The notes under the pieces: generated by a model
The model's database searches: none
Told to the model about the DNA's origin: nothing
What the model saw: the letters and a program-made list of their open reading frames with translations, nothing else
Translations under genes and position numbers: made by a program
Part shown: in pieces, positions 8,443 through 16,021 of the stretch
Layout: every line of letters begins with the position of its first letter
Numbering within the stretch: position 1 is the first letter of the stretch
NCBI RefSeq assembly: GCF_003205295.1
Contig: NZ_QJRP01000046.1
Location: forward strand, 1 to 32,432
DNA from: Pseudomonas mosselii
GTDB taxonomy: Bacteria; Pseudomonadota; Gammaproteobacteria; Pseudomonadales; Pseudomonadaceae
DNA length: 32,432 nt
Direction of reading: 5' to 3'

Positions 8443-10266
8443 CTACTCGCTATGCAGGCTGGCATAAATCGACTCGGCAAGCTTTTTACTGATGCCGGGT
8501 GCTTTGGCGATCTCGTCGACACTGGCGCGGTTGAGCTCCTGCAGGCCGCCGAAATGTTTCAGCAGGTCGCGACGGCGCTTGGGTCCGACCCCGGCGACAT
8601 CCTCCAGGCTCGAGGTGCGCCGGGCCTTGCCGCGCCGGGCGCGGTGGCCGGTGATGGCAAAACGGTGGGCTTCGTCGCGGATCTGCTGGATCAGGTGCAA
8701 GGCCGGCGAATCGCCCTTGAGAGTGAACTCGTGGGCCACGTCGTTCAGGTACAGGGTCTCGAAACCGGCCTTGCGGGTCACGCCCTTGGCCACGCCCAGC
8801 AGCGTCAGGTCAGCAAAACCCAGTTCCTGCATCACGTCGCGGGCCATGTTCAGCTGGCCCTTGCCGCCGTCCACCAGCAGCACGTCAGGTAGCTTGCCCT
8901 CGCCGTCCTTGATCCGCCCATAGCGGCGCTGCAAGGCCTGATGCATGGCCGCGTAGTCGTCGCCAGCGGTAACACCCTCGATATTGAAGCGGCGGTAGTC
9001 GGACTTGAGCGGGCCTTCGGGGCCGAACACCACGCAGCTGGCCACGGTGGCCTCGCCGCTGGAGTGACTGATGTCGTAGCACTCCAGGCGCTGCGGCACC
9101 TCGTCCAGGTCGAGCACCTGTGCCAGCGCCTCGAAGCGCGCGGCCATGTGCTGGCGGTTGGCCAGGCGGGCGTTGAGCGCCTGCTCGGCGTTGGTCACCG
9201 CCAGCTGCTGCCAGCGCGCACGGGTGCCGCGCACCCGGTGGCTGATGCTGATTTCGCGGCCACGCAGGGTCTGCAGCGCCTCGCTGATGGCGGCGAAGTC
9301 GTCGTGCACCACGTTGACGATCAGCTCGCCCGGCAGCTCGCGCTCGGCGTTACCCAGGTAGTACTGGGAGAGGAACGCGGCCATGACCTCGGCCACCTCC
9401 TCCTCGATGCCCACCTGGGGGAAGAAGTTCTTGCTGCCCAGCACCCGGCCGCCACGCACGCTGATCAGGTGCACGCAGGCGCCGCCCGGGTTGACGAAGG
9501 CCGCCACCACGTCGACGTCGCCGGAGCCGCCCTCCATGTACTGCTGGTCCTGGACCCGGCGCAGCAGGGCGATCTGGTCGCGCAGCTCGGCGGCCTTCTC
9601 GAAGTTCAGGGCCATGGCGGCCTTTTCCATCTCGGCGCTGAGCTCGTTGCCCAGCTGCTGGCTGCGGCCTTCGAGGAACATCACCGAGTGGCGCACGTCC
9701 TCGGCGTATTCCTCGGCGGCGACCAGCCCAACGCACGGTCCCTTGCAGCGCTTGATCTGGTACTGCAGGCACGGGCGGGTGCGGTTGGCGTAGTAGCTGT
9801 CCTCGCACTGGCGCACCGAGAACGCCTTCTGCAACAGGCTCAGGCTCTCCCGGATGGCACCGGCGCTGGGGTACGGGCCGAAATAGCGGCCCTTGGCCTT
9901 CTTCGCCCCGCGGTGGATGCCCAGCCGTGGGAATTCGCCGTCGGACAGGAATACATACGGGTAGGACTTATCGTCGCGCAGCAGGATGTTGTAGGGCGGT
10001 CGCCATTCCTTGATCAGCGTCTGCTCGAGCAGCAGCGCCTCGGTCTCGTTGGCGGTGATGGTGGTTTCGACCTGGGCGATGCGCCCCACCAGGGCAGCCG
10101 TCTTCGGCGCCAGCCCGGTCTTGCGGAAATAGCTGGCCAGGCGCTTCTTGAGGTTCTTGGCCTTGCCCACGTACAGCAGCCGGGCTTCGGCGTCGAACAT
10201 CCGGTACACGCCCGGGCGACCGCTGCAGGTCGCCAGGAACGCGCTTGCATCAAAAGGTTGTGACAT
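8443..10266 (-). CDS. uvrC: UvrABC excinuclease subunit C
   Basis: UvrC makes both incisions in nucleotide excision repair. The 607-aa protein has an N-terminal GIY-YIG nuclease domain (GVYRMF...LLYVGKAKNLKKRL, residues about 15-95). A UVR UvrB-contact motif follows near 200-235 (MALNFEKAAELRDQI). The RNase-H-like nuclease half has YDISHSSG, LLVDGGKGQL and DEAHRFAITGHR, and a C-terminal helix-hairpin-helix region ends it (DVAGVGPKRRRDLLKHFGG...). I start it at the ATG at 10264-10266 (MSQPFDASAFL). The frame is open for 45 more codons upstream, but these overlap gacA and look non-native. It begins 11 nt after gacA ends, the classic gacA-uvrC arrangement. Confidence 0.97.
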   Translation of the reverse strand: MSQPFDASAFLATCSGRPGVYRMFDAEARLLYVGKAKNLKKRLASYFRKTGLAPKTAALVGRIAQVETTITANETEALLLEQTLIKEWRPPYNILLRDDKSYPYVFLSDGEFPRLGIHRGAKKAKGRYFGPYPSAGAIRESLSLLQKAFSVRQCEDSYYANRTRPCLQYQIKRCKGPCVGLVAAEEYAEDVRHSVMFLEGRSQQLGNELSAEMEKAAMALNFEKAAELRDQIALLRRVQDQQYMEGGSGDVDVVAAFVNPGGACVHLISVRGGRVLGSKNFFPQVGIEEEVAEVMAAFLSQYYLGNAERELPGELIVNVVHDDFAAISEALQTLRGREISISHRVRGTRARWQQLAVTNAEQALNARLANRQHMAARFEALAQVLDLDEVPQRLECYDISHSSGEATVASCVVFGPEGPLKSDYRRFNIEGVTAGDDYAAMHQALQRRYGRIKDGEGKLPDVLLVDGGKGQLNMARDVMQELGFADLTLLGVAKGVTRKAGFETLYLNDVAHEFTLKGDSPALHLIQQIRDEAHRFAITGHRARRGKARRTSSLEDVAGVGPKRRRDLLKHFGGLQELNRASVDEIAKAPGISKKLAESIYASLHSE

Positions 10267-10277
10267 GAGGTGTGTGC

Positions 10278-10916
10278 TTACAGACTTGCGTCGACCATAC
10301 CGTGGCGGACAGCCAGCAAGGTCAGTTCGACGTCGCTGGTGACCGAGAGTTTTTCGAAGATTCGATAACGGTAAGTATTGACGGTCTTGGGGGACAGACA
10401 CAACTTGTCAGAGATGATCTGCACCTTCTGGCAGCCGACAATCATCAGCGCAATCTGGATTTCCCGCTCGGACAGCGCATCGAACGGCGAGCCCTGGGGC
10501 TGGAACGACTTGAGCGCCAGCTGCTGGGCAATCTGCGGGCTGATGTAGCGCTGGCCGGCGAAGGCCAGGCGGATTGCCTGGACCATTTCGTCGAGCCCGG
10601 CGCCCTTGGTGAGGTAGCCCGCGGCACCCGCCTGCAACAGGCGGGTGGGAAACGGGTCTTCCTCGCACACGGTCACCGCGACCACCTTGATGTCCGGATG
10701 GCTGCGCAACAGCTTGCGCGTGGCTTCCAGACCACCGATCCCTGGCATCTTCACGTCCATCAGGACCACGTCCGGCTTGAGCTCGCGGGCCAGCTTGAGG
10801 GCGGACTCGCCAGAGTCCGCCTCTCCCACCACCTGCAGCCCGTCGATGTCGGCCAGCATGCGTGTGATGCCGGTACGCACCAGATCGTGATCGTCGACCA
10901 CCAGGACCCTAATCAA
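10278..10916 (-). CDS. gacA: Response regulator GacA
   Basis: GacA is the DNA-binding partner of the sensor GacS. It activates small RNAs of the Rsm system and so controls secondary metabolism, biofilm polymers and T6SS in many pseudomonads. The 212-aa protein has a receiver domain with D8, D9, phosphoacceptor D54 (VVLMDVKMPG) and the switch/Lys region (GYLTKGA). A LuxR-type helix-turn-helix lies near residues 147-205 (LSEREIQIALMIVG...LSPKTVNTYRYRIFEKL). The start is a TTG (plus-strand 10914-10916) preceded by GAGGT. A TTG start for gacA is known in other fluorescent pseudomonads. Its nearness to a polysaccharide operon and a T6SS array is notable, since both are common Gac/Rsm targets, but no direct link is visible. 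Confidence 0.97.
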   Translation of the reverse strand: MIRVLVVDDHDLVRTGITRMLADIDGLQVVGEADSGESALKLARELKPDVVLMDVKMPGIGGLEATRKLLRSHPDIKVVAVTVCEEDPFPTRLLQAGAAGYLTKGAGLDEMVQAIRLAFAGQRYISPQIAQQLALKSFQPQGSPFDALSEREIQIALMIVGCQKVQIISDKLCLSPKTVNTYRYRIFEKLSVTSDVELTLLAVRHGMVDASL

Positions 10917-10939
10917 GCAGACACCTCGTCAGTGGGGCG

Positions 10940-10948
10940 ATTGGATCC
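10940..10948. promoter_or_regulatory. ATTGGATCC half-site between gacA and the XRE gene
   Basis: The nine bases ATTGGATCC match one arm plus centre of the perfect palindrome at 11453-11464. They lie 24 nt before the gacA start. The two copies flank the XRE regulator gene, so they are candidate operators. This is only a sequence match. Confidence 0.3.
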
Positions 10949-10979
10949 CGCCACCTTAACAAAATTTTTCACAACGAAC

Positions 10980-11369
10980 CTAGCGCAAAGCGTCATGGAA
11001 ATATGCCTGCCGGTCAGGCCGACGCATGCGCAGCACTTGTGCCCCGCCCTCCTCGCCCGCCAGGCGGTTGAGCAGGTGCCAGACCGCGGCCTGGTCGGCC
11101 GAGGGCAGGCGGCGGAACGCGTCGAGCAGACGGTTCTCGTCGGACGTGAGGCTGTCCAGCGGCGCGGGGGTGTGCACGCCGCTCAGCACATAGAGCGCAT
11201 CGACGCCCTTGCTGGCGACCGCCGCGAGGTAGTCCATGCGCGGCGTGCGTTCGCCGCTCTCGTATTTGCCCTGGGCGTTGGGCTCGACGCCACCGATGTC
11301 GCCAAAGATACGCTGGGTCAGCCCCAGGCGTTCGCGCTCTTCTCTGAGTCGCGGACCGAATCCGTTCAT
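10980..11369 (-). CDS. XRE/Cro-CI-family transcriptional regulator (129 aa)
   Basis: This is a small DNA-binding protein with an N-terminal helix-turn-helix of XRE type: LREERERLGLTQRIFGDI followed by QGKYESGERTPRMDYLAAVA (residues about 7-50). The remaining 80 residues lack a recognisable sensor domain; DENRLLDAFRRLPSADQAAVWHLLNRLA resembles the tail common in this group of pseudomonad regulators. I chose ATG at 11367-11369 because AAAGGAGG lies 7 nt upstream. The frame is open for 15 more codons without a better site. It lies upstream of gacA on the same strand with a 63-nt gap, and it is divergent from the polysaccharide operon, whose leader it faces. Control of that operon is possible but unproven. 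Confidence 0.9.
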   Translation of the reverse strand: MNGFGPRLREERERLGLTQRIFGDIGGVEPNAQGKYESGERTPRMDYLAAVASKGVDALYVLSGVHTPAPLDSLTSDENRLLDAFRRLPSADQAAVWHLLNRLAGEEGGAQVLRMRRPDRQAYFHDALR

Positions 11370-11452
11370 CTGCTTGCCTCCTTTGCATGAATGGAAGAAG
11401 GGTGCATCCCGCACCCGAGTGAATGCCTGAGCAGTCGTCCGGCACTATGCCA

Positions 11453-11464
11453 ATTGGATCCAAT
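11453..11464. promoter_or_regulatory. 12-bp perfect palindrome ATTGGATCCAAT
   Basis: ATTGGATCCAAT is fully self-complementary and lies 84 bp upstream of the XRE regulator start, a likely place for an autoregulatory operator. The ATTGGATCC portion recurs downstream of the same gene at 10940-10948, before gacA. Confidence 0.4.
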
Positions 11465-11623
11465 CCTTGCAAGCCATCATTGCGCCACGGCCGCACGGCA
11501 GGGGGACACGGGAGGTCCGGATGACAGGCGAAAACAGCACTTGCAAGTATCAGGAAAACCAAAAAAGGCAGTGAAAAATCGCACATCGGGGCGCAACTGA
11601 AACGGCGGAAAAAGAGGCGAAAA

Positions 11624-11644
11624 GCGTCATTTTGGCGTCATTTT
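11624..11644. repeat. Phased direct repeat GCGTCATTTT x2
   Basis: The decamer GCGTCATTTT occurs at 11624-11633 and again at 11635-11644, a period of 11 bp or about one helical turn. It lies about 300 bp before algD and 255 bp before the XRE gene start. Such spacing suits two protein subunits on one face of the helix. A related TTGACGTC follows near 11672. Confidence 0.5.
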
Positions 11645-11834
11645 ATCGGCACAAACAAGCATATCAATTTTTTGACGTCCAACTTTTATCAAACTTTAAG
11701 CATCTGTTTTTAAAGGAATTTTTAACTTTCTCACAAGGCATTTTGAATTATCACAATCAACAACCCAACAAAGCTTGCCGAACTATCAGAAAACTCCTTA
11801 GGATGTAAAAAGACCACCAAGAAACAGCCTGCAT

Positions 11835-11850
11835 CGCTATATATCTAGCG
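11835..11850. promoter_or_regulatory. Inverted repeat CGCTA-N6-TAGCG upstream of algD
   Basis: CGCTATATATCTAGCG has perfect 5-bp arms and a 6-nt AT-rich centre. It ends 87 bp before the algD start, in the likely promoter region. It lacks a T-run, so an operator is more plausible than a terminator. Confidence 0.35.
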
Positions 11851-11937
11851 CGGCCTGATCCTGCGCGTCTGGCATTTTCAAAACTTCTGAACTGAGTATC
11901 TCGGCCGGCCTTGCGCCGCGCCTGGGGAGAGGGATCT

Positions 11938-13245
11938 ATGAACATCAGTATCTTCGGACTTGGCTATGTGGGAGCGGTCTGCGCCGGCTGCCTGTCGGCA
12001 CGCGGACACCAGGTACTGGGGGTGGACGTCGCCCAGGCGAAGATCGACATGATCAACCAGGGCCGCTCGCCCATCGTCGAGCCGGGCCTGGAACAGCTGC
12101 TGCTCGACGGCGTGCGCCAGGGCCGTCTGCGTGGTACCACCGATGTGCAGGCGGCGATCCTGGCCACCGAGCTGTCGCTGCTGTGCGTCGGTACGCCGAG
12201 CAAGGCCAACGGCGACCTCGACCTGGTGTACATGGAAGCGGTGTGCCGGGAGATCGGCGCGGCCCTGCGCGACAAGGCCAGCCGCCATACCGTGGTGGTG
12301 CGCAGCACGGTGCTGCCGGGCACGGTGAAGAACGTGGTCATCCCGATCCTGGAGCAGGCCTCGGGCAAGCAGGCCGGTCGTGATTTCGGCGTGGCGGTCA
12401 ACCCGGAGTTCCTGCGCGAGAGCACGGCGATCCAGGACTACGACTTCCCGGCCATGACCGTGATCGGCGAGCTCGACAGCCGTTCGGGCGACCTGCTCGC
12501 CGCGCTGTACGAAGGCCTCGACGCTCCGGTGATACGCAAGTCGATCGAGGTCGCCGAGCTGATCAAGTACACCTGCAACGTCTGGCACGCCACCAAGGTC
12601 AGCTTCGCCAACGAAATCGGCAACATCGCCAAGGCCTCGGGGGTCGACGGCCGCGAAGTGATGGACGTGGTCTGCCAGGACTACAAGCTCAACCTGTCGC
12701 GCTACTACCTGCGCCCGGGCTTCGCCTTCGGCGGCTCGTGCCTGCCCAAGGACGTGCGCGCCCTCACCTACCGCGCCAGCCAGCTGGACGTGGCGCACCC
12801 GCTGCTGGCGTCGATCATGGACAGCAACCGCAACCAGGTGCGCAACGCCTTCGACCTGGTGACCCGGGCCGGCAAGCGTCGCATCGCCCTGCTCGGGCTG
12901 GCTTTCAAGGCCAACAGCGACGACCTGCGCGAAAGCCCGCTGGTGACCCTGGCCGAGCAGCTGATCGGCAAGGGCTACGACCTGCGCATCTTCGACGCCA
13001 ACGTCGACCACGCCCGCCAGTTCGGCGCCAACCGCCAGTACATCGAGCAGCAGATTCCCCACGTCAGTGCCCTGCTGCGCAGCGACCTGCAACAGGTGAT
13101 CGACGAGGCCGAGGTGATCGTGCTGGGCAACAACGACGAACGCTTCGTCCAGGCCCTGGACGTCGGCAACGGCAAGCAGGTGATCGACCTGGTCGGCTTC
13201 ATGGCCACCAGCAGCGACGCCCAACGCCACGGCATCTGCTGGTAA
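11938..13245 (+). CDS. algD: GDP-mannose 6-dehydrogenase
   Basis: AlgD oxidises GDP-mannose to GDP-mannuronic acid, the committed precursor of alginate, using two NAD+. The 435-aa protein begins with a Rossmann loop (ISIFGLGYVGAVCAGCLSARG). It has ICVGTPSK-like LCVGTPSKANGDLD, the central EVAELIKYTCNVWHATKVSFANE helix, and the catalytic Cys268 in GGSCLPKD, at the same number as in P. aeruginosa AlgD. The C-terminal domain has LLGLAFKANSDDLRESP and ends in GICW, as canonical AlgD does. The ATG at 11938 follows GGGGAGAGGG; an upstream in-frame ATG at 11911 adds only nine non-conserved residues. It is first in the operon and separated from alg8 by 54 nt with a hairpin. Substrate specificity looks conserved by overall similarity. 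Confidence 0.95.
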   Translation: MNISIFGLGYVGAVCAGCLSARGHQVLGVDVAQAKIDMINQGRSPIVEPGLEQLLLDGVRQGRLRGTTDVQAAILATELSLLCVGTPSKANGDLDLVYMEAVCREIGAALRDKASRHTVVVRSTVLPGTVKNVVIPILEQASGKQAGRDFGVAVNPEFLRESTAIQDYDFPAMTVIGELDSRSGDLLAALYEGLDAPVIRKSIEVAELIKYTCNVWHATKVSFANEIGNIAKASGVDGREVMDVVCQDYKLNLSRYYLRPGFAFGGSCLPKDVRALTYRASQLDVAHPLLASIMDSNRNQVRNAFDLVTRAGKRRIALLGLAFKANSDDLRESPLVTLAEQLIGKGYDLRIFDANVDHARQFGANRQYIEQQIPHVSALLRSDLQQVIDEAEVIVLGNNDERFVQALDVGNGKQVIDLVGFMATSSDAQRHGICW

Positions 13246-13256
13246 GGCACGCCGCC

Positions 13257-13275
13257 GCCCGCCGTCACGGCGGGC
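13257..13275 (+). promoter_or_regulatory. Stem-loop between algD and alg8
   Basis: GCCCGCCG-TCA-CGGCGGGC forms a perfect 8-bp GC-rich stem with a 3-nt loop, 11 nt after the algD stop and ahead of the alg8 ribosome site (AAGGAG). There is no T-run, so it may protect the algD message or partly uncouple algD from the synthase genes. Confidence 0.5.
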
Positions 13276-13299
13276 CTCGACCCAAGGAGCTACAACGCC

Positions 13300-14832
13300 A
13301 TGGAACGACAGCAACAGCGGCCTTTCGCGGCCCCGGTGTACATGCGCGCGGCGGCCGGCTTCTGCGCCTGGGCGCTGCTCGCCGGGCTGATCGCCCTGGC
13401 CGCGCAGATGGTCGCGCCACAATACCTGGACCCGAACCACCACCTGTTCATCTTCATCATCGGCACCCTGGGCATGTGGCGCTACGGCAACGCCATCGTC
13501 CACTACCTGCGCGGCATGTACTTCCTGCACTGGCGCTTCCCGCGCCTGCGCCGCCAGGTCGAGCGCCTGGGTGACGCGGCCTTGCCGTCGCACATGTTCA
13601 TGGTGGTCACCAGCTTTCGCATCCCCACCCACACCACCTTCAAGGTGTATCAGTCGGTGTTCCAGGAAGTGCAGCGGCTGAAGGTGCCGTGCACGGTGAT
13701 CGCCTCGATCGTCGAGAGGGGCGACGAGCAGTTCATCAAGGACATCATGCGCGACGAGGTGCGGGGCCGCGACGACATCGACCTGGTGATCGTTCGCGCC
13801 CGCGGCACCGGCAAGCGCGATGGCCTGGCCCACGCCTTCCGCGCGCTGTCGCGGCAGATGCCGCTGGACGACGCGGTGGTCGGCGTGGTCGACGGCGACA
13901 CCATGATGCTGCCCGGCTGCGTCGAGCGGGCGGTCAAGCTGTTCGCCGTGCTGCCCGACGTCGGCGGCCTGACCACCAACGAGTTCTGCGAGGTCGAGGG
14001 CAGCCGCTGGATGCGCCAGTGGCATTCGATGCGCTTTGTCCAGCGGCACATCAACATGTGCTCGATGGCCCTGTCGCACCGGGTGCTGACCCTCACCGGG
14101 CGGCTGTCGTTCTTCCGCGCCGGGGTGATGACCGACCCTGGCTTCATCCGCGACGTCGAGGCGGATTTTCTCGAGCACTGGCGCCTGGGCCGCTTCCAGT
14201 TCCTCACCGGCGACGACAAGTCGAGCTGGCTGAGCCTGATGCGCGCCGGCTGGGACACCTTCTATGTGCCTGACAGCCACACCCTGACCGTCGAGCACCC
14301 GCCCAGCGACAGCTTCTGGGTGGCCACCCGCCAGCTGATGTTCCGCTGGTATGGCAACTCGCTGCGCCAGAACTTTCGCGCCACCGCCCTGCTCGGCCGC
14401 GCGCGCCTGGGGCTGTTCACCCTCTATGTGCTGCTCGACCAGCGGGTGTCGATGTGGACCTGCCTGATGGGCCTGACCGGCTCGGTGGTCGCCGGCCTGG
14501 TGTTCGGCATCCAGTACCTGCTGGTGTACCTGTTCTGGGTGCTGGTCTCGCGCAGCCTGGTGACGGTGCTGTTCGTGTTCGCCGGGCACCCGGTCAGCCC
14601 GATGTACCCGTTCGTTCTCTATTACAACCAGATCGTCGGTTCGCTGATGAAGGTCTACGCGATGTTCCACATGGACCAGCAACGCTGGACGCGGCAGAAG
14701 ACCACCCTGGCCACCGGCAGCGTCGACTTCGACGCCAGCCTCAACCGCTGGTCCTCGAAGGCGATGCTGTGCTCCTCGATCGCCATCTTCTTCGGGGTCA
14801 TCACCGTTCTCCTGGAACTCTCGCAACGTTAA
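13300..14832 (+). CDS. alg8: Alginate-type polymannuronate synthase, family 2 glycosyltransferase
   Basis: Alg8 is the inner-membrane polymerase that links mannuronate residues. The 510-aa protein has N-terminal hydrophobic segments (about 12-32 and 42-60). The GT2 domain includes VTSFRI, RGTGKRDGLAHAFRA and the sugar-nucleotide/metal DxD at D198-D200 (VVDGDT). It continues with GGLTTNEFCEVEG, QRHINMCSMALSHRVL and FLTGDDKSSW. The substrate-gating region LMFRWYGNSLRQN follows, then several C-terminal hydrophobic helices. These blocks match P. aeruginosa Alg8 closely, so a mannuronan-type polymer is the best prediction. AAGGAG precedes the ATG. The next gene, encoding the PilZ protein Alg44, starts 16 nt after its stop. 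Confidence 0.93.
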   Translation: MERQQQRPFAAPVYMRAAAGFCAWALLAGLIALAAQMVAPQYLDPNHHLFIFIIGTLGMWRYGNAIVHYLRGMYFLHWRFPRLRRQVERLGDAALPSHMFMVVTSFRIPTHTTFKVYQSVFQEVQRLKVPCTVIASIVERGDEQFIKDIMRDEVRGRDDIDLVIVRARGTGKRDGLAHAFRALSRQMPLDDAVVGVVDGDTMMLPGCVERAVKLFAVLPDVGGLTTNEFCEVEGSRWMRQWHSMRFVQRHINMCSMALSHRVLTLTGRLSFFRAGVMTDPGFIRDVEADFLEHWRLGRFQFLTGDDKSSWLSLMRAGWDTFYVPDSHTLTVEHPPSDSFWVATRQLMFRWYGNSLRQNFRATALLGRARLGLFTLYVLLDQRVSMWTCLMGLTGSVVAGLVFGIQYLLVYLFWVLVSRSLVTVLFVFAGHPVSPMYPFVLYYNQIVGSLMKVYAMFHMDQQRWTRQKTTLATGSVDFDASLNRWSSKAMLCSSIAIFFGVITVLLELSQR

Positions 14833-14848
14833 GGAAAGGCGCCTGCAC

Positions 14849-16012
14849 ATGAGTACTTCGAATACCCCGGCGGCCCCGGGCAAGACCACGGCCAACATCG
14901 TCCACGAAGCCATCGACGAGCGTCAGTACGTGCGCACCCGCATGCACGCCCGGGTGCGCCTGTCCGGCGCCGGCCGCGAGCCGTTCGAGGCCGACCTTGC
15001 CGACATCTCGCTGGGCGGCATCGGCCTGCTGCACGAGGCGCAGCTGACTGTCGGCGCGCTGTACGACGCCTCGATCCAGCTGCGCCTGAACCAGGTGGAC
15101 CTGTCGATCGACGGCAAGGTGCGCATCGTCTCCCAGCGCGGCAAGGAGGTCGGCGCGCAATTCGTCGACCTCGACGCGCAGAAGCGCGACATCCTGCGCT
15201 ACCTGATCAGCGCCTACCTGTCGGGCGAGGTCGCCGATATCAACGGCCTGTTCAACGTGATGCAGCGCGAGAACTACATCAAGGCGCGCAAGCACCAGCA
15301 GGCCAGCGCGCGCACCCCGGGCGAGCGCCTCAAGGCCGTGGCCGGTACCCTGCTGTACACCGCCGCTGGCCTGGCCGCGCTGGGCTTCGTCGGCTACAAG
15401 GGCTACCTGCTGTTCTTCCGCATCCCGGCGCTGCAGGCCACGGTGGCCGGCAATGCCCAGGTCATCAGCATGCCGGACAACGGCTACGTGAAGTACCTGC
15501 TGCCGTCCGGCGCCACCGAGGTGCAGGCCGGCCAGCCGCTGGCGAACATCTCCACCCAGCTGGCCACCAGCTTCACCAGCCCGGCGGACATGAAGGCGCT
15601 GGCCGACCTCGCCCCGGGCGACCTGCAGGCGCTGCTGGGTCGCGCCAGCGTCGAGACGGTGATCAACAGCCCGTGCGACTGCCAGGTCTGGTACCCGTCG
15701 CCGCCGCTGGACGGCTATGGCTACAAGGCCGCGCCGATGATGCACCTGCTGCCGAAGCACGAGGGCTTGTTCGTGCGCGCCAACGTGCCGTTCGACAAGC
15801 TCGCCGATGTCGGCCGCGTGCGCTCGGTGGACATGCAGGTGTTCGGCCTCGACCAGCACTTCAGCGGCAAGGTGGTCGACGCCCGCTCCGACGAGCTGAA
15901 CCACAACCTGGCCCTGACCATCCAGCCGGACAGCCCGCTGCCGGCAGCGGCCTACCAGAAGGCCGTGGCGGTCGACCTGTACCTGGGCCTGCCGTTCGGC
16001 AGCGGCAACTGA
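14849..16012 (+). CDS. alg44: PilZ c-di-GMP receptor/co-polymerase
   Basis: Alg44 binds cyclic di-GMP and switches on Alg8. The 387-aa protein (family about 389) has an N-terminal PilZ domain with the two ligand motifs RxxxR (R25-QYV-R29) and DxSxxG (D52-I-S54-LG-G57). One membrane span lies near residues 164-186 (LLYTAAGLAALGFVGY). The C-terminal periplasmic part resembles an HlyD-like/biotinyl-lipoyl fold (GNAQVISMPDNGYVKYLLPSGATEVQAGQPLANI). Both c-di-GMP motifs are intact, so post-translational control by c-di-GMP is expected. The spacing to algK is 9 nt. Codon use is like that of its neighbours. Confidence 0.93.
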   Translation: MSTSNTPAAPGKTTANIVHEAIDERQYVRTRMHARVRLSGAGREPFEADLADISLGGIGLLHEAQLTVGALYDASIQLRLNQVDLSIDGKVRIVSQRGKEVGAQFVDLDAQKRDILRYLISAYLSGEVADINGLFNVMQRENYIKARKHQQASARTPGERLKAVAGTLLYTAAGLAALGFVGYKGYLLFFRIPALQATVAGNAQVISMPDNGYVKYLLPSGATEVQAGQPLANISTQLATSFTSPADMKALADLAPGDLQALLGRASVETVINSPCDCQVWYPSPPLDGYGYKAAPMMHLLPKHEGLFVRANVPFDKLADVGRVRSVDMQVFGLDQHFSGKVVDARSDELNHNLALTIQPDSPLPAAAYQKAVAVDLYLGLPFGSGN

Positions 16013-16021
16013 GGGCCGGTC

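Larger units (their letters stand above)
11370..11937. promoter_or_regulatory. Long intergenic leader between XRE gene and algD
   Basis: No gene was found in this 568-bp divergent region. The part from about 11600 to 11880 is clearly AT-richer than everything around it. It contains a palindrome (11453-11464), phased direct repeats (11624-11644) and an inverted repeat (11835-11850). A weak sigma70-like pair TTGCCG (11775-11780) and TAGGAT (11799-11804) is spaced 18 nt. I could not find a convincing AlgU (GAACTT-N16/17-TCTGA) promoter. A long leader upstream of algD is also typical of the characterised alginate operon. The algD ribosome site GGGGAGAGGG lies directly before its ATG. Confidence 0.6.

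Noticed and set aside
10267..10401. 45-codon N-terminal extension of uvrC
   Set aside because: It overlaps gacA and is not part of the UvrC fold. The internal ATG at 10266 gives the normal family N-terminus.
11780..11806. GAACTA at 11780 as an AlgU -35 box
   Set aside because: No TCTGA/TCAAA-like -10 lies 16-17 nt downstream, so the promoter pair is incomplete.
11878..14913. 1011-aa open frame on the - strand opposite algD and alg8
   Set aside because: It mirrors the codon bias of GC-rich genes. The translation is Gln/His/Ala-rich low-complexity and matches no fold; the + strand genes have clear motifs. The same applies to 14801-17104, 17731-19482, 20866-22644 and 24668-26173 on the - strand.
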